A stretch of 64,000 nt of DNA from Gerris lacustris (lineage: Eukaryota; Arthropoda; Insecta; Hemiptera; Gerridae), in contig OX578282.1 in the NCBI GenBank assembly GCA_951217055.1, forward strand, positions 22,524,106 through 22,588,105, written 5' to 3'. A program made the position numbers and the translations under genes. Below the pieces are notes generated by a model that saw nothing but the letters and a program-made list of their open reading frames with translations, was not told the origin of the DNA and searched no databases. Position 1 is the first letter of the stretch. Every line of letters starts with the position of its first letter. Below, one piece after another: positions 21,004 through 34,879 of the stretch.

Positions 21004-21411
21004 TAGACTGTCAATTAGTGTGGCACATAGCTTCCTCGCATCCTAGCATGTAGGTTATTGATTTTATGCTTTTACAAGCCATTATTGACTAATTTATTTA
21101 AATGTTTTCCCCGTTTATTAAATATGTCAAAATCAGTTTGATTTTTTACATGAATTAAAGTATCAATCGGCTAATTGTGACCTACCATCCAAATTTCATT
21201 AAAATCGGACGTGTAGTATTTAAGATATGTTGGTTAGCAAATATTGAGCGACATAACCGATAGACCGACAGACAGACACAGAACCAAAAATGTTCCCTGA
21301 TGTCTGAAACGGATTTCTGTCTTGGAATTTTTAAAATCGGAGACATAAAATATTTTTATTCTTCAGAACGATCACATATCTTCCGATACCTTGGGTAAGC
21401 TCGGAAGCAAA
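21004..21411 (+). repeat. Family A repeat, near complete
   Basis: The 5' end is AATTAGTGTGGCACATAGC + TTCCTCGC. The middle includes 'gtgacctaccatcc', 'attaaaatcgg' and a GACA run. The 3' end is CTTCCG, TACC, TTG, GGTA, AGCT, CGGAAG, then AAAA. The 3' end folds as an outer CTTCCG/CGGAAG stem and an inner TACC/GGTA stem. Confidence 0.75.
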
Positions 21412-21552
21412 AAATTAAAAAATTAGATGCTAATCAATGTATTGATCAATTTTGGAGGTGAAAGGATATCATAAAATTAACAATATAGACTTTCAAGTGT
21501 GAAACTAATCTATAATATTTCGGTTTTAATGTTGAAAAATATCTTCCAACAA

Positions 21553-21960
21553 AGTACAACTGAACCCGAACTAGAAGACTTCGATTGACTAAAGGAAACC
21601 AACTAAATGAGTCAACTGGACAAGAATTCCAGATCAGCGTTGTTTCAGGAGAGAGAGAGATTTGTTCCAAAAAAGTACAACTGAAACTGAACTAGACTTC
21701 GCTTGCTTAAAGGAAACCAACTAAATGACGTCAACTGCACAAGATTTCCAGATCACTGTTGTTTCAGGAGAGAGAGAGAGAGAGAGAGAGATGAGTTCCA
21801 AGAATAAAGTACAACTGAAACTGAACTAGACTTCGCTTGCCTAAAGGAAACCAATTGAATGAGACGTCAACTGGACAAGATTTCCAGATCAGAGTTGTTT
21901 TTAGGAGTGAGAAGGATGTGCTCCAAGAAGCCGAAAATACCCGTTTCCTTCTTTATTACA
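21553..21960. repeat. Three-copy tandem repeat (121 and 134 bp)
   Basis: 'aaagtacaactgaa' begins copies at about 21554, 21674 and 21807. Each continues through 'gaaaccaactaaatga', 'caactg.acaagatttccag' and 'gttgtttcaggag'. Expansion of an internal GA run explains the longer second spacing. Confidence 0.8.
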
Positions 21961-22424
21961 GCAGAAAACCTCCAAAAGAAGCAGAAATTGAGGTTGAATA
22001 TTATAAAAAGAATAAGATTCAAAGAACGCACAAATTACACAACAGAAAGCTGATCATACCCAAAGAGGCTTCAAGTAATGAGAAGGAACAACGGACTTAA
22101 AAAAAATCCTGTATAAAGAAAGAACTAAAAAATGAAAACAGTCTTTGCTTTATGCGTACAAAATACACTTGAAACGCGAAAAAACAGCCTATTCCTGAGT
22201 ATAGCAAAACTTTCTTTATTTCTTATTGTTCCCAAAAAAGCCCACTCTTTAATTATCAAACACTTGAAGCAAATAGGTTTCTGTCGCTAAAGGGCTTTTA
22301 AGACCAAGTGAACCTTGCTAACTTTTTGCGGCATCTTCAAAGCATTCAGTTTGTCCAAAAAAAAGTTTTTTGGAACGAAGTTCCTTATGGCACGTTCTGG
22401 AACCCGGGAGTGAATCCGAAAAAA

Positions 22425-22495
22425 CGACCAAAATCACCGTCACAAAATAACCGTCATAAAATCACCGTCACGCAAAATCCGTCACGAAATCTACA
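22425..22495 (+). repeat. Short ATCACCGTCA minisatellite
   Basis: AATCACCGTCA-type units recur four or five times with 13-14 bp spacing. They abut the 5' side of a minus-strand family A segment. Confidence 0.6.
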
Positions 22496-22812
22496 GATGA
22501 CGATAACTCGAGTAAAAGATCACCGAGTTAGATGAAATTTGGTACACATGTTCATTTTACCAATGCACAGGCTGAGTTCGTCGGAAAACGTTATCCGCCC
22601 AAGCGTTCACGCGTAACGCTCGCGTAAACGTAAGCTTCAAAAGACGGGAAAAAGTGTTATTAAGGAAGCCTGTTACATGACTTGTTTTGATTATTTTTAT
22701 TATATATGCCAAAAATGTCACTGTTTTGTAAATAAATAAAATATAATCATGTAAAATTTCACCCTGATACAAGCAGAAGCTGTAGAGCAGGGAAGAGATA
22801 TATTTTATGATA
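22496..22812 (-). repeat. Family A repeat, minus copy
   Basis: 'ctcgagttatcgtcat', 'ccaaatttcatctaactcgg', 'gaacgcttgggcggataacg' (minus-strand reading) and the downstream 'ttgtatcagggtgaaa' match the family A interior at 44.1-44.25 kb and 48.6-49.1 kb. Confidence 0.65.
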
Positions 22813-22814
22813 TT

Positions 22815-24595
22815 TTAAATTAATTAGCCGGGTAGATAGAAAAACAGTCCTATTTCAATCCAAACTCCATTAACAAACATACTCTTTCACTATAAACTCA
22901 TCATGATCAACTTTTTTCTTATATTCAATATATATTTATAGTAAGACGCTTGCTTTAATTATACAAATAATGATTTTCTTTTAATTTTGCCTTAACTCTG
23001 CTAGGTACAAACAGTTCGTTACTTTTAATTTGGTCTCTTTTCTAACTCCGCCATGTATAAGTAGTTAGCAATGAATACGTACTTAGCAGTGTGATTTTAT
23101 CATTTATATTTAATGAAAAATGTAAGGATCTTCGTTCCTACCGGGTGTCCCGCGACACCACACGTATTTTGTTTTTCTAATTTGTGAATTTTGATAAAAA
23201 AACAAGTTGAAGAGCTTCTAATTATTTTAATACTAGTGAACTATTACTAGTTTTTCTTATACTACAATGATTAATTTGAAAAATATATTATGTAGTTAAT
23301 CCAAGACAACTAATGTAAACTCATAAATAATATATTAAGCCATAAAAAGTCTACATATAATTTAAATATTATATTTATTGCTTTCTTGCTTTAAGATAAC
23401 GTTTATTTTTAGAATTGGACTACTACAGGGTTAAACACTTATGTGTAAAGAAAGGTCTGAAATCCTGAATATTGATGATAAAAAAAAATTCAAAAAACAA
23501 CACTAACCTGTCTCAATTAATTTAAACTTTAAATTTCTCAAGTTTTTTTTATATTTTTTTATTTGTATAATTATAACTCAATTTTACAAACAAATAAACT
23601 CTGTCACTCTAAATTAGAAATGAGTGAAAAATTGCTTGCTTAGTTAATCCTAAACAACATTAATTATAATTAACTAACAAATAGATAGTTGTTTCAAAGT
23701 TAGTAACTCGATATCCCTGACCTATGTATACATATCAATTCTATTTAAATACATTCTTAAATAATATGTATACAAGAATATAATATTAAGTAATTAATTA
23801 TGTATCAGATACGTTTTGATTAATCCTGCGTGTTTGAAAAGAAACGGAATAATGAAGAGAGACACGTAAAACGATCCGGTTATATCTGGGCGTTTCTTCA
23901 ATGAAATTAAGTAGGTAGGCTTTTACCAAACGGTTAGATCCAGAATGTCCTCTGTTTGCGAAAGTATAACACAATATTTATTTAGTTAGTTTTTTTTTTC
24001 TCCGCCCTACCGTTCCGTGAATTATCGAAACCAGGTGCCAAGATGTCGTTAGTCCTTGATTGTCAACTCCCTAGAATAGAAACAGGCGTCAGAGAGAGAG
24101 TTAAGAAAAAAAACCTTCTTGTTAGGAATTTAGATCGTGTTAAGGGAATAAAAAAAAAGTTTAAGTCAGTCAAGGACTTGTCCTTCTAAAGACAAAGACG
24201 TTACCAAAGATGATTACTTTTTGTGCGCAATTTTTTTATTTAAACGATAATATCGGTTTTTTCGTCCGATACATTCTGATTAGGTAACAATTATAAAATC
24301 AAATCTTATCCTAAGGAACATGGACACATAGGAGCCATAAAAGGTACTTAAATAAGGACACAAGCATCCACCACTAGATTGCAGCACACTGACAAAAAGT
24401 AACCCCCAGGTAATCCAGGTGAAACTTTCGTTCAAGGAAGGTAATAAAAATACAAAACAAATTTTCACATAAAATGTTGATGTTTTTTGACCAAAAGTCC
24501 ATGCCTAAAGTTGAACACTTTTCAGTTTTATAGATTTTTGTAATCTACTCTTCAATACCTTTTACTCAATACCCCATTCAAAATTTTAAAAAAAT
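22815..24595. other. AT-rich stretch, no gene seen
   Basis: No recognisable element. A short patch near 23130-23165 (ACCGGGTGTCCCGCGACACC) contains GGTGTCCCGCGACACC, a small near-palindrome. Confidence 0.45.
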
Positions 24596-24599
24596 ATTT

Positions 24600-25098
24600 T
24601 TTTCGCGTGACGTGCATTATCCGTCATTTTGAAAAAGAACAGCTGATCATTTTGAGTTCGCTATATTTTTCCTGTGTACGCATCAAAACTATCTTTAAAA
24701 CTGCAAAGTTTCATGTGTTATCTCTTTTGATTCAAAAGTTATTGGAACTGTACAGAGTGAGAGACAGACTCAGGAACGAAACTTTAAGGGTTTCTTTTTT
24801 TGATTTTACCAAGGAAACCCTAAAAACGCCTTTAAAGTCATATTTATCCACATGACGCATTTGCGTTAGTAAATATCTTTAACCCCTTAAACTTCAACCC
24901 TTTGTTTTTGAAGGATGATTTGTTTGGCCTTCCCTATATTTTTCCTGCGCGTTAGGATTATTCCACATAACATAACATCTGCAAAGTTTCAACTTTTTTT
25001 GTTGGGTACTTTTGGAGAAACAGGTGCTTAAATGATATAGGCAGACACACACAGGAAATTATAAGGGTTCTCGGCTTTGCCTACCGACCCTAAAAACA
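24600..25098 (+). repeat. Two family B repeats in tandem
   Basis: The first ends at about 24828 with AAGGGTTTC, loop, GGAAACCCTAAAAA. The second ends at about 25097 with AAGGGTTCTCGG, loop, CCGACCCTAAAAA. Both have 'gcaaagtttca' text and a GACA-type run upstream. Confidence 0.7.
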
Positions 25099-25099
25099 T

Positions 25100-25725
25100 A
25101 ATTCCATTATGGAAGATCTGATTCTACGTTTCTTTTAGTCTCTCAAGTAGATTGATATGCCTATAGTAGCCGAGGGTCGATTGTTTTCACCTTTCTTTTT
25201 TTTCCCCTATTCTCTCGCAATTTTCACTTATCAGTGTGGCAGGGTGTTCACGGCTCACTCTAGCCTTGGCTATACATTATTCCGGTCGAGTACTCGACTC
25301 TCAGTCCTAATCTATGTCTATCTTGTTCTGAGCCCTTACCCCTTGGTACCCCCAACCCCTAATTACAATTCATGTATTCAAAGGACCCTCTCTAGTCCAA
25401 TTAACCGGTCCGACGGGGACACTCTTACTCCTCTACAGTACCCCTTCCTGTAGCTCTCTCTAAAAAAAAAAATTCCAAACCCTATGGAAAAGACCTTTTT
25501 TTCCAAGTTTTTCAATAAAAATTTCCCCAACAAATCCATTTCAAACCCTCTTGCATCTAATTATAATACAGAGTAACAATGAAAAAAAAAACTTTTTTCC
25601 TCTCCTTTTCTGTTTCTGTTAATTCCGGAACCGAATGGCAACGACAAAACCAAATCGACATTTCATTAGATCGGATCGATAGATGGCAACCTACTCGACC
25701 AGAGAATACCTTTTAACCATCTCTA
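25100..25725. other. No gene recognised
   Basis: The region 25150-25450 is pyrimidine-rich with a 98-codon frame of no recognisable family. The remainder is AT-rich. Confidence 0.4.
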
Positions 25726-25741
25726 TAATATATATATATAT

Positions 25742-26628
<887 letters not shown>

Positions 26629-26644
26629 TGTTTTTTTTTTAAAA

Positions 26645-27415
26645 ATTAAGAATTCAATGGGAGTAAGCACATTTAAACTCCACCCCATTGGTAGCTATAC
26701 TTATACAAACAATTGAATACATTGCATGATTCTAAGCTATCAAGCAATACGTCTCAGCCAGAATTATAATATGCATAACTGCATAGATTATATAAAAATA
26801 AACATAAAGTTAGCCTAGTTAGTTACTTCAATATCAGTACAAGTTACATATCTTTAATAATATTAATCAATACTATTACTTTCTTTAAAATGCACCACCA
26901 CTGCTTTATTTTTTTTTTTTTTTCAATTTATGTCTGTTTCATTTTACATAGATTTTTTGTGCTCCTAAAGCATTTGTTCAAGACTCATTTTTGCGTCCAT
27001 GGAGGAACTCTGTTGCACTGAGCAATTCGTCGGTTTTGTGTTTACATTTATCTTGATTTATTTTAATCGAATCATCATCGACATAAAACCGTTCCATTAA
27101 AAAAAAAACTCTATAGAAGATTATTTTATGGTAATATTGCTTGTATTATGAAGAAAATAAAGTGGCAAATTATATGTATTCAGTGCATACAAAGGGTCTG
27201 TAGGCAAATACCATGTTGAACGAGTTCGTTAACCACATAATCAGGAAAAGGTATGATTTAGTAATAATAATAACTTAGAACTACATATTCATTATAACGA
27301 CGAGAAACAAATGCGTTTAAATGCAATTTTATCGTCCAAACGCAATGCAACTATTCCGAAGTCTCTCTTGTTTAAACCGTTTCCAAGGTATTATAGGAGG
27401 GACTTATTTTCGTAC
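26645..27415. other. AT-rich stretch, no gene seen
   Basis: A T17-run near 26908 is the only feature seen. Confidence 0.45.
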
Positions 27416-27420
27416 CAATA

Positions 27421-28012
27421 ACTTTTGAACTTTTTGATTGAGAGGTGTATGAAATGAAAGATGTTGAAGAGTAAATTACAAAAATATATAACACTTGTGG
27501 GAAGTGTTTAATTTTCTGTGCCATTTTGTCAAAATTTTGCGTGCCCCCCCCCCCCCCCCCTTAAAACTATATATCTGCTGTTACTAAAAATATGCAAAAT
27601 GTGCGGTCTGATGGGCCAAAGATAAAATAAGAATAGCAATTTGATCTGATTAACTGGGAATCCAAAATGTTGGACAATTCCTGTCACATTTTTTTTGTTT
27701 TTAAATTTTGAGTGAGGTATCAAATGAAAGGTATTGGAGAGTAGATAACAAAAGTATAACAAACACTTGTGGAAAGTGTTTAATTTTCCATGCCTTTTGC
27801 CTTTTTGTCATTAACATAAAAATTTTGCGATCCCCCCTTCCCCTTATACTAATTTTATCTTCACAATACCAACGAAACACTTATTACGTGAGACTTCACA
27901 CACAACCAATTTGTTATGGATAATTCTTCTGTTTTTCGGAGATGAGGTGCGGTATCGACGGACAGACAAACGCAGAAAATGATCAGGGTCCTCAGTTTTG
28001 CCAACAGAACCA
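27421..28012 (+). repeat. Duplicated segment ending as family B
   Basis: 'gaaatgaaag.t.ttg.agag', 'cacttgtgg.aagtgtttaa', 'aaaattttgcg' and a C-run occur twice, 270 bp apart (27451 and 27721). The second copy leads into 'cggacagacaaacgcagaaa' and 'agggtcctcagttttgcc', a decayed family B terminus. The C20 run is at 27543-27560. Confidence 0.7.
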
Positions 28013-28019
28013 ATGTGCA

Positions 28020-29285
28020 ATAAAAAGTAAAAAGTTAAACCAACTCTGTGCTAAGAAATCATTTATAGACAACCTTTGGTTCAGTATTATGTTGTAGTAA
28101 AAAATTGACAACCGATATATAAATCCCCTACTTGTCTATAGAATAAGATGGACAGGTATTGTTACAGGAAACATTTTATGTAAGCTTTATGGTCGATATT
28201 GAAGGCAACTGTAGAGATGGGCAATTTGTTATAACCCTGGTGGAAGGTTTTGCTTGATAGAAGAGCTATTTAGAAGGTCAGCAGATTAATTGCGCTCATT
28301 AACTGGTTGAACGGGCCATTAACAAGTGGGCCATCGAAAGCTCCAAGCGTCTCTACCCTCTTGTCTGTAATATAAGAGTCAGGGAACAGCGGCAAGACGA
28401 GGCCACTTGAAGCCTTACACCTAATAAACAACCCTACAAGATATCCGGACCAAGGATATTAAAACTACTGACTTCGGAGTAGCCTCTTAATGAATCAGGA
28501 AAGGAAAAAGGATGAGAACAAACAAGCTAATACAAAAACAATTACCGTCATCTAATCCAAACAAGGCTTCATCAAATCATCATAAACAAAATGAATCTTC
28601 TTAACTCGACAAACCAACATAAATTATCACACTAAACTAAATTGATTTAGTTTTTATTTCTAACCTTCCATTCATAGTTAAATAAAAATAAATAGAAATT
28701 GGAAATTATACTTATTTTAAATCTCGCTAAATAAGGTGGCTCTTAAAATAAACTTGTGCTTTAAAATAAGAATAAAAACACCATAAAAAGAACGATTATA
28801 TTAAAGCTCAATCTAAACGATTATATTATATTTAAAGATTCCAGGTTTGCAAGGTATAGCCTTAACTTTTATGAATGACCTCTGATAAAAATGTAGGTCG
28901 AACTTTTATAATTCTATCGTAAAATTAGTCATAAGATTAATTGAATAATGTAGTTTTTATGTTATAATAGTTCATAATGTTAAACATAAATCAAAAAATG
29001 ACTTTCACAGTGTTAAAAGTGGAACCAGATTCATGGATAAGAAATTAAAAGAAACCTTAAGATTAAGGAACTACAAATATTATCTATTTTGTAAAATGAA
29101 ACATCGATGTCTTTAGAACTAATGTAGATAACTGTGTTTAGTATGATTACAGAAGTAGAATTGTAATACTTAGTTTTAAGGCCTAAAGAAGGTAAACTTA
29201 AGAAAAAAAGTTCAGTAAAATGAAGCAATATGGCGTTAATAAAGTAGAGTTAATCAAGTGATTAACAATAAAAATATATAGATAC
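28020..29285. other. No gene recognised
   Basis: A moderately G+C-richer patch at 28250-28500 has no long frame. The remainder is AT-rich. Confidence 0.45.
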
Positions 29286-29289
29286 ACAA

Positions 29290-30235
29290 CATCAGTTTAT
29301 TGAGTAATAAAAACAATATTTGTCGCGTTTATGACCAAATAAGATTAGTATGATGAGTAATAAAAACAAACTTTGACACGTTTATGATAAGACAAGATCA
29401 GTTTATTGAGTAATAAAAACAATCTTTGTCGCGTTTATGACCAAATAAGATTAGTATAATGAGTAATATAAACAAACTTTGACACGTTTATGATAAAACA
29501 AGATCAGTTTATTGAGTAATAAAAACAATCTTTGTCGCGTTTATGACGAAATAAGATTAGTATGATGAGTAATAAAAACAAACTTCGACACGTTTATGAT
29601 AAAACAAGATCAGTTTATTGAGTAATAAAAACAAACTTTGTCGCGTTTATGACCAAACAAGATCAGTTTTTTGAGGCGTAAGATAAAACTTGGTCATTTC
29701 TAGGTTCAAATAGACTGGTCAATTCAGTGTTCAACTAAATAAAAAGGAGCTACTTACTTCAGACAACAAAAGCAGTTGGTTGAGATGTAAAAATAAAGTA
29801 AGTTGCGTTTAGGACCAGATTAGAGCAATTTGTTTAGTAGTAAAAACGATCTTAGTTGCGTAATATGACCAATTAGTTTGTTGAGCAGTTAAAAAAAAAC
29901 TTAGTTGCATTTAGGACCAAATACAATCAGTTTAGGATATATGTAGATAAGTTTGTTGAGCGATACGAAATAAAAAGGAACTACCTAGTTCTAAGGCCAG
30001 TACAAGGACAGTATGTTAAGACGTAAAAACAAACTTAGTTGCACTTAGGACCAAACAAATTAATTAGATGTAAGATAAAACTTAGTTAGTTAAGGATTAA
30101 AGTAGATAGGTTTGTTCAGTTAGAAAAGAAATTAAATGGAACTTCGTACTTCTAAGGTCTTAACACGGTTTGCTGAAATTTAAAAACTAACTTGATTGCT
30201 TTTAGGCCCATAACAGATCAGTTGATAATAAACTA
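29290..30235. repeat. 53-bp satellite with 106-bp dimer order
   Basis: Two related 53-bp monomers (with GTCGCGTTTATGACC and GACACGTTTATGATAA) alternate. The dimer starts at 29291, 29397, 29503 and 29609, an exact 106-bp period. After about 29690 the units decay and spacing becomes irregular up to about 30235, although 'gttgcgtttaggacca' and 'gagtaataaaaac' are still visible. Confidence 0.9.
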
Positions 30236-30335
30236 CATATGTATATCTATACTACTCATCTATCTATGTATCTAATAGTATAGATTATACATCTATATAG
30301 ATCTATACTACTCATCAAAGAGGAACTATACCTAA

Positions 30336-30361
30336 TATATCTAACCAGATATATTAGAGAA
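30336..30361. repeat. Small hairpin
   Basis: CTAATATATCT and AGATATATTAG flank a 4-nt loop. Confidence 0.7.
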
Positions 30362-30369
30362 GGAGCAAT

Positions 30370-31228
30370 GATACTAGGCACATACAATATCACCCGGTTA
30401 CAATAAACCCAGTTTTGTGTTGCTGTACCCTTTGTCTAATAATCCTGATATGGCCATTAAATTGTATTGAGCTTAAATTAATTATTAAATTTGGAATTAA
30501 AAAAAAGCCAAATTTTGACATTTTAAAAATTGGGGACGAAATTAGGACCCGTAATTATTAGGATAAGTAAAAAATGTCTAATATTTTATTTAAGTATTTG
30601 TATGTTTATTTCTTATTGGTAAGTATTTATAATAGTAATGACTGATACAAAAAAAGAACAAAATAAGAACATAACAAAAAAAGAACTCGTTTTTTATTTA
30701 ACATTATTAACTTTCATCAGAAACACAAATCGCAGAGAAACGGTTTACAATCTGGTGTTGATGTGCACATTTCGTGGCACCATTTAAAACATTTTGTGCA
30801 CTTAATCCATTTTTCTCCTTGCTGCCAAGGAAACCCTTGGGGGGGGGGGGGACAGATATAAGAACATATTAGTTATAAACATGGCGGCTTATAGCGAGCA
30901 AACAACTCAAACCAGAGCCAGGAAAATGGTTGCATAGCAAAATGAATGCTTTTAACTAATTATATTCATAGAAATATATTTTGGTGACTCACCTTGAAAT
31001 ACTTGAACAAGACTTGAAGTTTCACCAATTTTACAGTCACGAAAGACTAGAAATATTTTTAAAACTTCTAAAAAAGTGAATAGCGTCATCAATCTTAAAG
31101 TGATGCTGGCGTCCAACTAACACCAAATGAAGAGTTTCATCCATAAATTAACATAGTGCAGCACATTGTCTTCAAAGTGGGGGAGGGGGCGGAATTAGGT
31201 AAGGGGACGGTATTTGGACACTTAACCT

Positions 31229-31230
<2 letters not shown>
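30370..31230. other. No gene recognised
   Basis: A G12 run lies near 30840. No coding frame, repeat end or element boundary was identified. Confidence 0.4.
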
Positions 31231-31265
<35 letters not shown>

Positions 31266-31435
31266 AACATTTTTTATTCAACAACATAATTACATTAACA
31301 GAATTACATAAATTCTTGACAATAATCATAAATACATATTTTTATGTTGTACTCCTCTACAAGGTTGCCCGAGCGTAGAGGAGGAGCCTGATAGCCTAAT
31401 CATAATAATATATTTATTCAAAATTATACACATTA
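31231..31435 (-). mobile_element. LINE-like 3' end with A30 tail
   Basis: Read on the minus strand, 'cgctcgggcaaccttgtaga', 'ggagtacaacataaaa' and 'gttgttgaataaaaaatg' are followed by an A30 tail (plus-strand T-run 31231-31260). An AATAAA signal about 20 bp before the tail supports a reverse-transcribed insert. The body upstream is truncated within about 170 bp and no reverse transcriptase remains. Confidence 0.6.
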
Positions 31436-31439
31436 TTGA

Positions 31440-32014
31440 CTGTTATATATATAAAACACACATACACACAATTACGTACATATATCGATATGTTTTTAAA
31501 TTTTATTGTTTTAATATGAAATTTTATCATTAATATAAATTGAATCCTCTCTTTATTTACTAAAATTTAGGAGCAGTTTTATTTGATACCTTATCTGAAA
31601 GCTAAATATACTTATAATAGGAAAATAAACCTAACGTAGTATTCTTTATATATCATTCATTTCATTTATATCTTTTATTATTATTATTATTATTGTTATA
31701 CCGTATTAATCACTCGTTTTAGCTTCAACTGATTTATTTAAGTCTTGATATCTGTAAGTATTTGTTTTTGTTTTTTTACGGCGTCAAGCACTTTACATAC
31801 ACTCAAAAAATAGCGGTATTTTTTCAAGATTAACCAGACACTATTCTTATAAATGCCCTATGGAAACCAACTTTATTTTACATCTTTATGCAGATCCCAA
31901 AAAACAAGAGAACCTTATAAAATTTCGTCGGATTTAAAGTCCCATTCAAAGATAAAAGCTTATCAGAGCTTTGTATTACACAGAATTGGAGTAAAGGATT
32001 AACTGACCCTCGAC

Positions 32015-32015
<1 letters not shown>
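31440..32015. other. AT-rich stretch, nothing recognised
   Basis: An (ATT)n run is at about 31677-31695. Nothing else was seen. Confidence 0.45.

Positions 32016-32019
<4 letters not shown>

Positions 32020-32098
<79 letters not shown>
32020..32098. repeat. (TA)n microsatellite
   Basis: About 39 TA units. Confidence 0.95.
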
Positions 32099-32099
<1 letters not shown>

Positions 32100-32101
<2 letters not shown>

Positions 32102-34875
32102 AATTTGGTGATAAAGATAAAACTTTAGGACTCTAAATACTTTTTTTTATCTCTGAAGGGGATAATCTTATGATTTACTTACGTAAGAGTAATTAATCTT
32201 GTTAATACTTTATAATCATTTTGTTTAAATAAGGATTTAAATATACATATCTATTGGGAGACCAACAATCATATAACTTTTATATTTTACCTTGTTTAAT
32301 TTTGTGTAATTCTATGTTAATCGCATATATGGCATCATCGGCATACAATTTCTTTAAATCTTCTTTACAACACTTTCGCGTCAACTTTAAATATAGGTAC
32401 AGGTACGATGAGAAACGAATATCGTAAAAGGATCGCAAATCGGCATAACCTGTTAGATGCAACCTCCCTTATTTGAATCGCCAATTATTTTGCGTTCAGA
32501 AAGGCATCACTGTGATCATGCTTGTTACTAAGCAGAAAAGCGACGTAATATACATATGTGGAGCAGAATAGGCTGTGCAGACGATTTCTATCCCTCCGTA
32601 CGACCAGGTCAAGACATCCATCAGCACGTGCGCGTATAACAATCACACACAATACTTCAAATATAACAATATTCATCACAATTTGACATTTTAAATCAGT
32701 CTCGGGGCCTAAAGCTTAAATATAATTTGATCATCCATCTTTAATTCACACCAAGTAGGATCGAAGATGTCAGGAATGTGCGCATGTACACAGCGTCATG
32801 CAGCCCATCTCCGACATCATTGTCACACCGGCTATGAGCTATATCCACTTAAATATAAATTATACTTTTATTTATGTATTTGTCAATATAAATTTAGTGT
32901 GAATGGATGTGTAAATAAGATTGCTTTAGTGTGTAACAATTTTTATGAATAAATGTAATTTTAATTTTGTATGAATGCGTGTGAATAAAAATTAATTTTT
33001 TTGCTTGATCAGATTTATTGTATGTATTTGCTTGAAACACAACAATCAGACAATTCATCTCATTAATTTGAATTCAATTTTTTTTTTAAAAATAATAAAT
33101 GCTGGTATCCAACATAAACGTGTAGCACAATTTATGCCATATGTTTTGTATATTAATGTATGTGCTCCTTTATTAACCTTATTCCATCATTTAATATTTT
33201 AATACACCATTAAATAGCACTCTTAAAAGCCTAAATAATGATCTATAACTTAACCTAAAAAGTCTTTGAAAATAGAGTTAATTAACGTGCACGGTAATTA
33301 CGTTTAAAAGAGTTCGCAACTGGAAGAACAATCGGAATTAGCTCTAGCTCTCAAGTAAAGGGTTCAGGTCATCCCCTATCAACCGTTACAAGAAAACTAG
33401 TGTTGCGGCATTGCGAAAATCCGTCGCCATACTTAAAATCTTCCTGCCACAACCAGAGTGGGGACACATTTATATAATGCCATGGTAATAACATTTTTTT
33501 AAAGGACAAACTTTAACTTGAAGTTCCATTTAGTAATAATTTATTATTTTTAATAACTAACACATATTTTAATTCTCGTAGGATCCCACTTCAAATTTAT
33601 CCAATAAGTTTTTGATTTATTAATGTACGAGCCAGAGTGAAGTGAATAAGAAAAACTGACTTTAGGACAGCCACGGTTAATACAAAATCGCCTTTTGAAA
33701 ATTGTTGTAGCGGTTAAAATTAAGCGGCGCATTATTTTTTTGCTTGGTTGCAGTTCTCTAAGCTTAACTGAGGTACCATGAAGAAAAATCCTGTCAATTA
33801 TGTGAAAAATGCTTCAGTTATTCATCTAGGACATGAAAATTGCGCTTTAAATTAGAATCACCCGTATAAATAGTTTATTTCAAGCCAAATACGATAAATA
33901 AGGTTTCTTTAAACATTTTATTTATGTAAAAATTACCGCCATTGGTCATAAAAATGTACACATGCTTATACATAATTTAAAAAATTCCCTATTTAGGTGG
34001 TATGAATACAAAGTCTTATTTATTATTCTGCCGAAAAAAAAAACAAACGCATTTATTAGAATTGAAACGAAGTTTACAATATCGCGGTCAAGGAAAAATA
34101 TTTTAATACGCTGGTCTTGCCGTAGTGGGCATCTCATGAATCAAAGTCAGGGCCTTCTTTTAAGCACAGTGTTTTAACTATGGCTCCTTTAACTTGCTAT
34201 AGTTAACATTTAAATGTCGTTTATACTTTAAACGTGCTTAACGTTAGTTAATACCGTCCTTAGAAACAGTCTAATTAGGGTCAGAGGTTAGCGGTAATTC
34301 TACTTGTTCAGCTGATTAAACTCTCTAGCACTTGTTAAAACGAAGTCGTTACTCACGAGAAGGTCGTTACAACGTCTTCTAACTTGAACCTATTATTTTT
34401 TAGATCCTTCATTAATGATTTATAAGTTGACATCTATAAATTATTTATGAATAAAAATGTTAATTTATTTATAATTGACTTCCTGATTTTTTTAAAAGAT
34501 TTATTTGCTGAAGACCAGAGCTGGAAAAGAGTTCGTTTCGAATAAATGATATTTTAAACCGCTGATTCCTGCAGAGGTTAAGCTATTCTCTTTATAAATA
34601 AAACTATATTATATTGTAGAGGATAAGATCTATGTAAATAAATGTGTGCTCGTTTAAGATCCTAGAGTTAAAAGAAGTACCTTTAGAGTGCTTTATTATT
34701 AGAACTCTTTTTTAAGCGATTTTGTTAATGCACTCAACCTAAAGTATCAGAGGAATTTAACTGAATAATGACGGATAGGAGCTGAGTAAAGAGTAATCTG
34801 AAATATCGACGTTTATAGTTCATATTAGTGGATCATTGAAAAAGCGCGTTTTGAGGGCTTAATATTAAAACGTTG
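32100..34875. other. No supported gene in 2.8 kb
   Basis: A mildly G+C-richer island lies at 32330-32830, with a minus frame (ATG at 32676, 63 codons) whose first residues (MNIVIFEVLCVIVIRARA) look like a signal peptide. No promoter, splice site or homologue supports it. The rest is AT-rich. Confidence 0.4.
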
Positions 34876-34879
34876 GTTG

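Noticed and set aside
31231..31260. T30 run as a Pol III terminator
   Set aside because: The adjacent sequence read on the minus strand has AATAAA followed by this run, fitting a retroposed poly-A tail better.
32485..32679. Secreted peptide gene on the minus strand
   Set aside because: The N-terminus looks signal-like, but no promoter, splice site, cysteine pattern or homologue supports it. Left as a note in the region entry.
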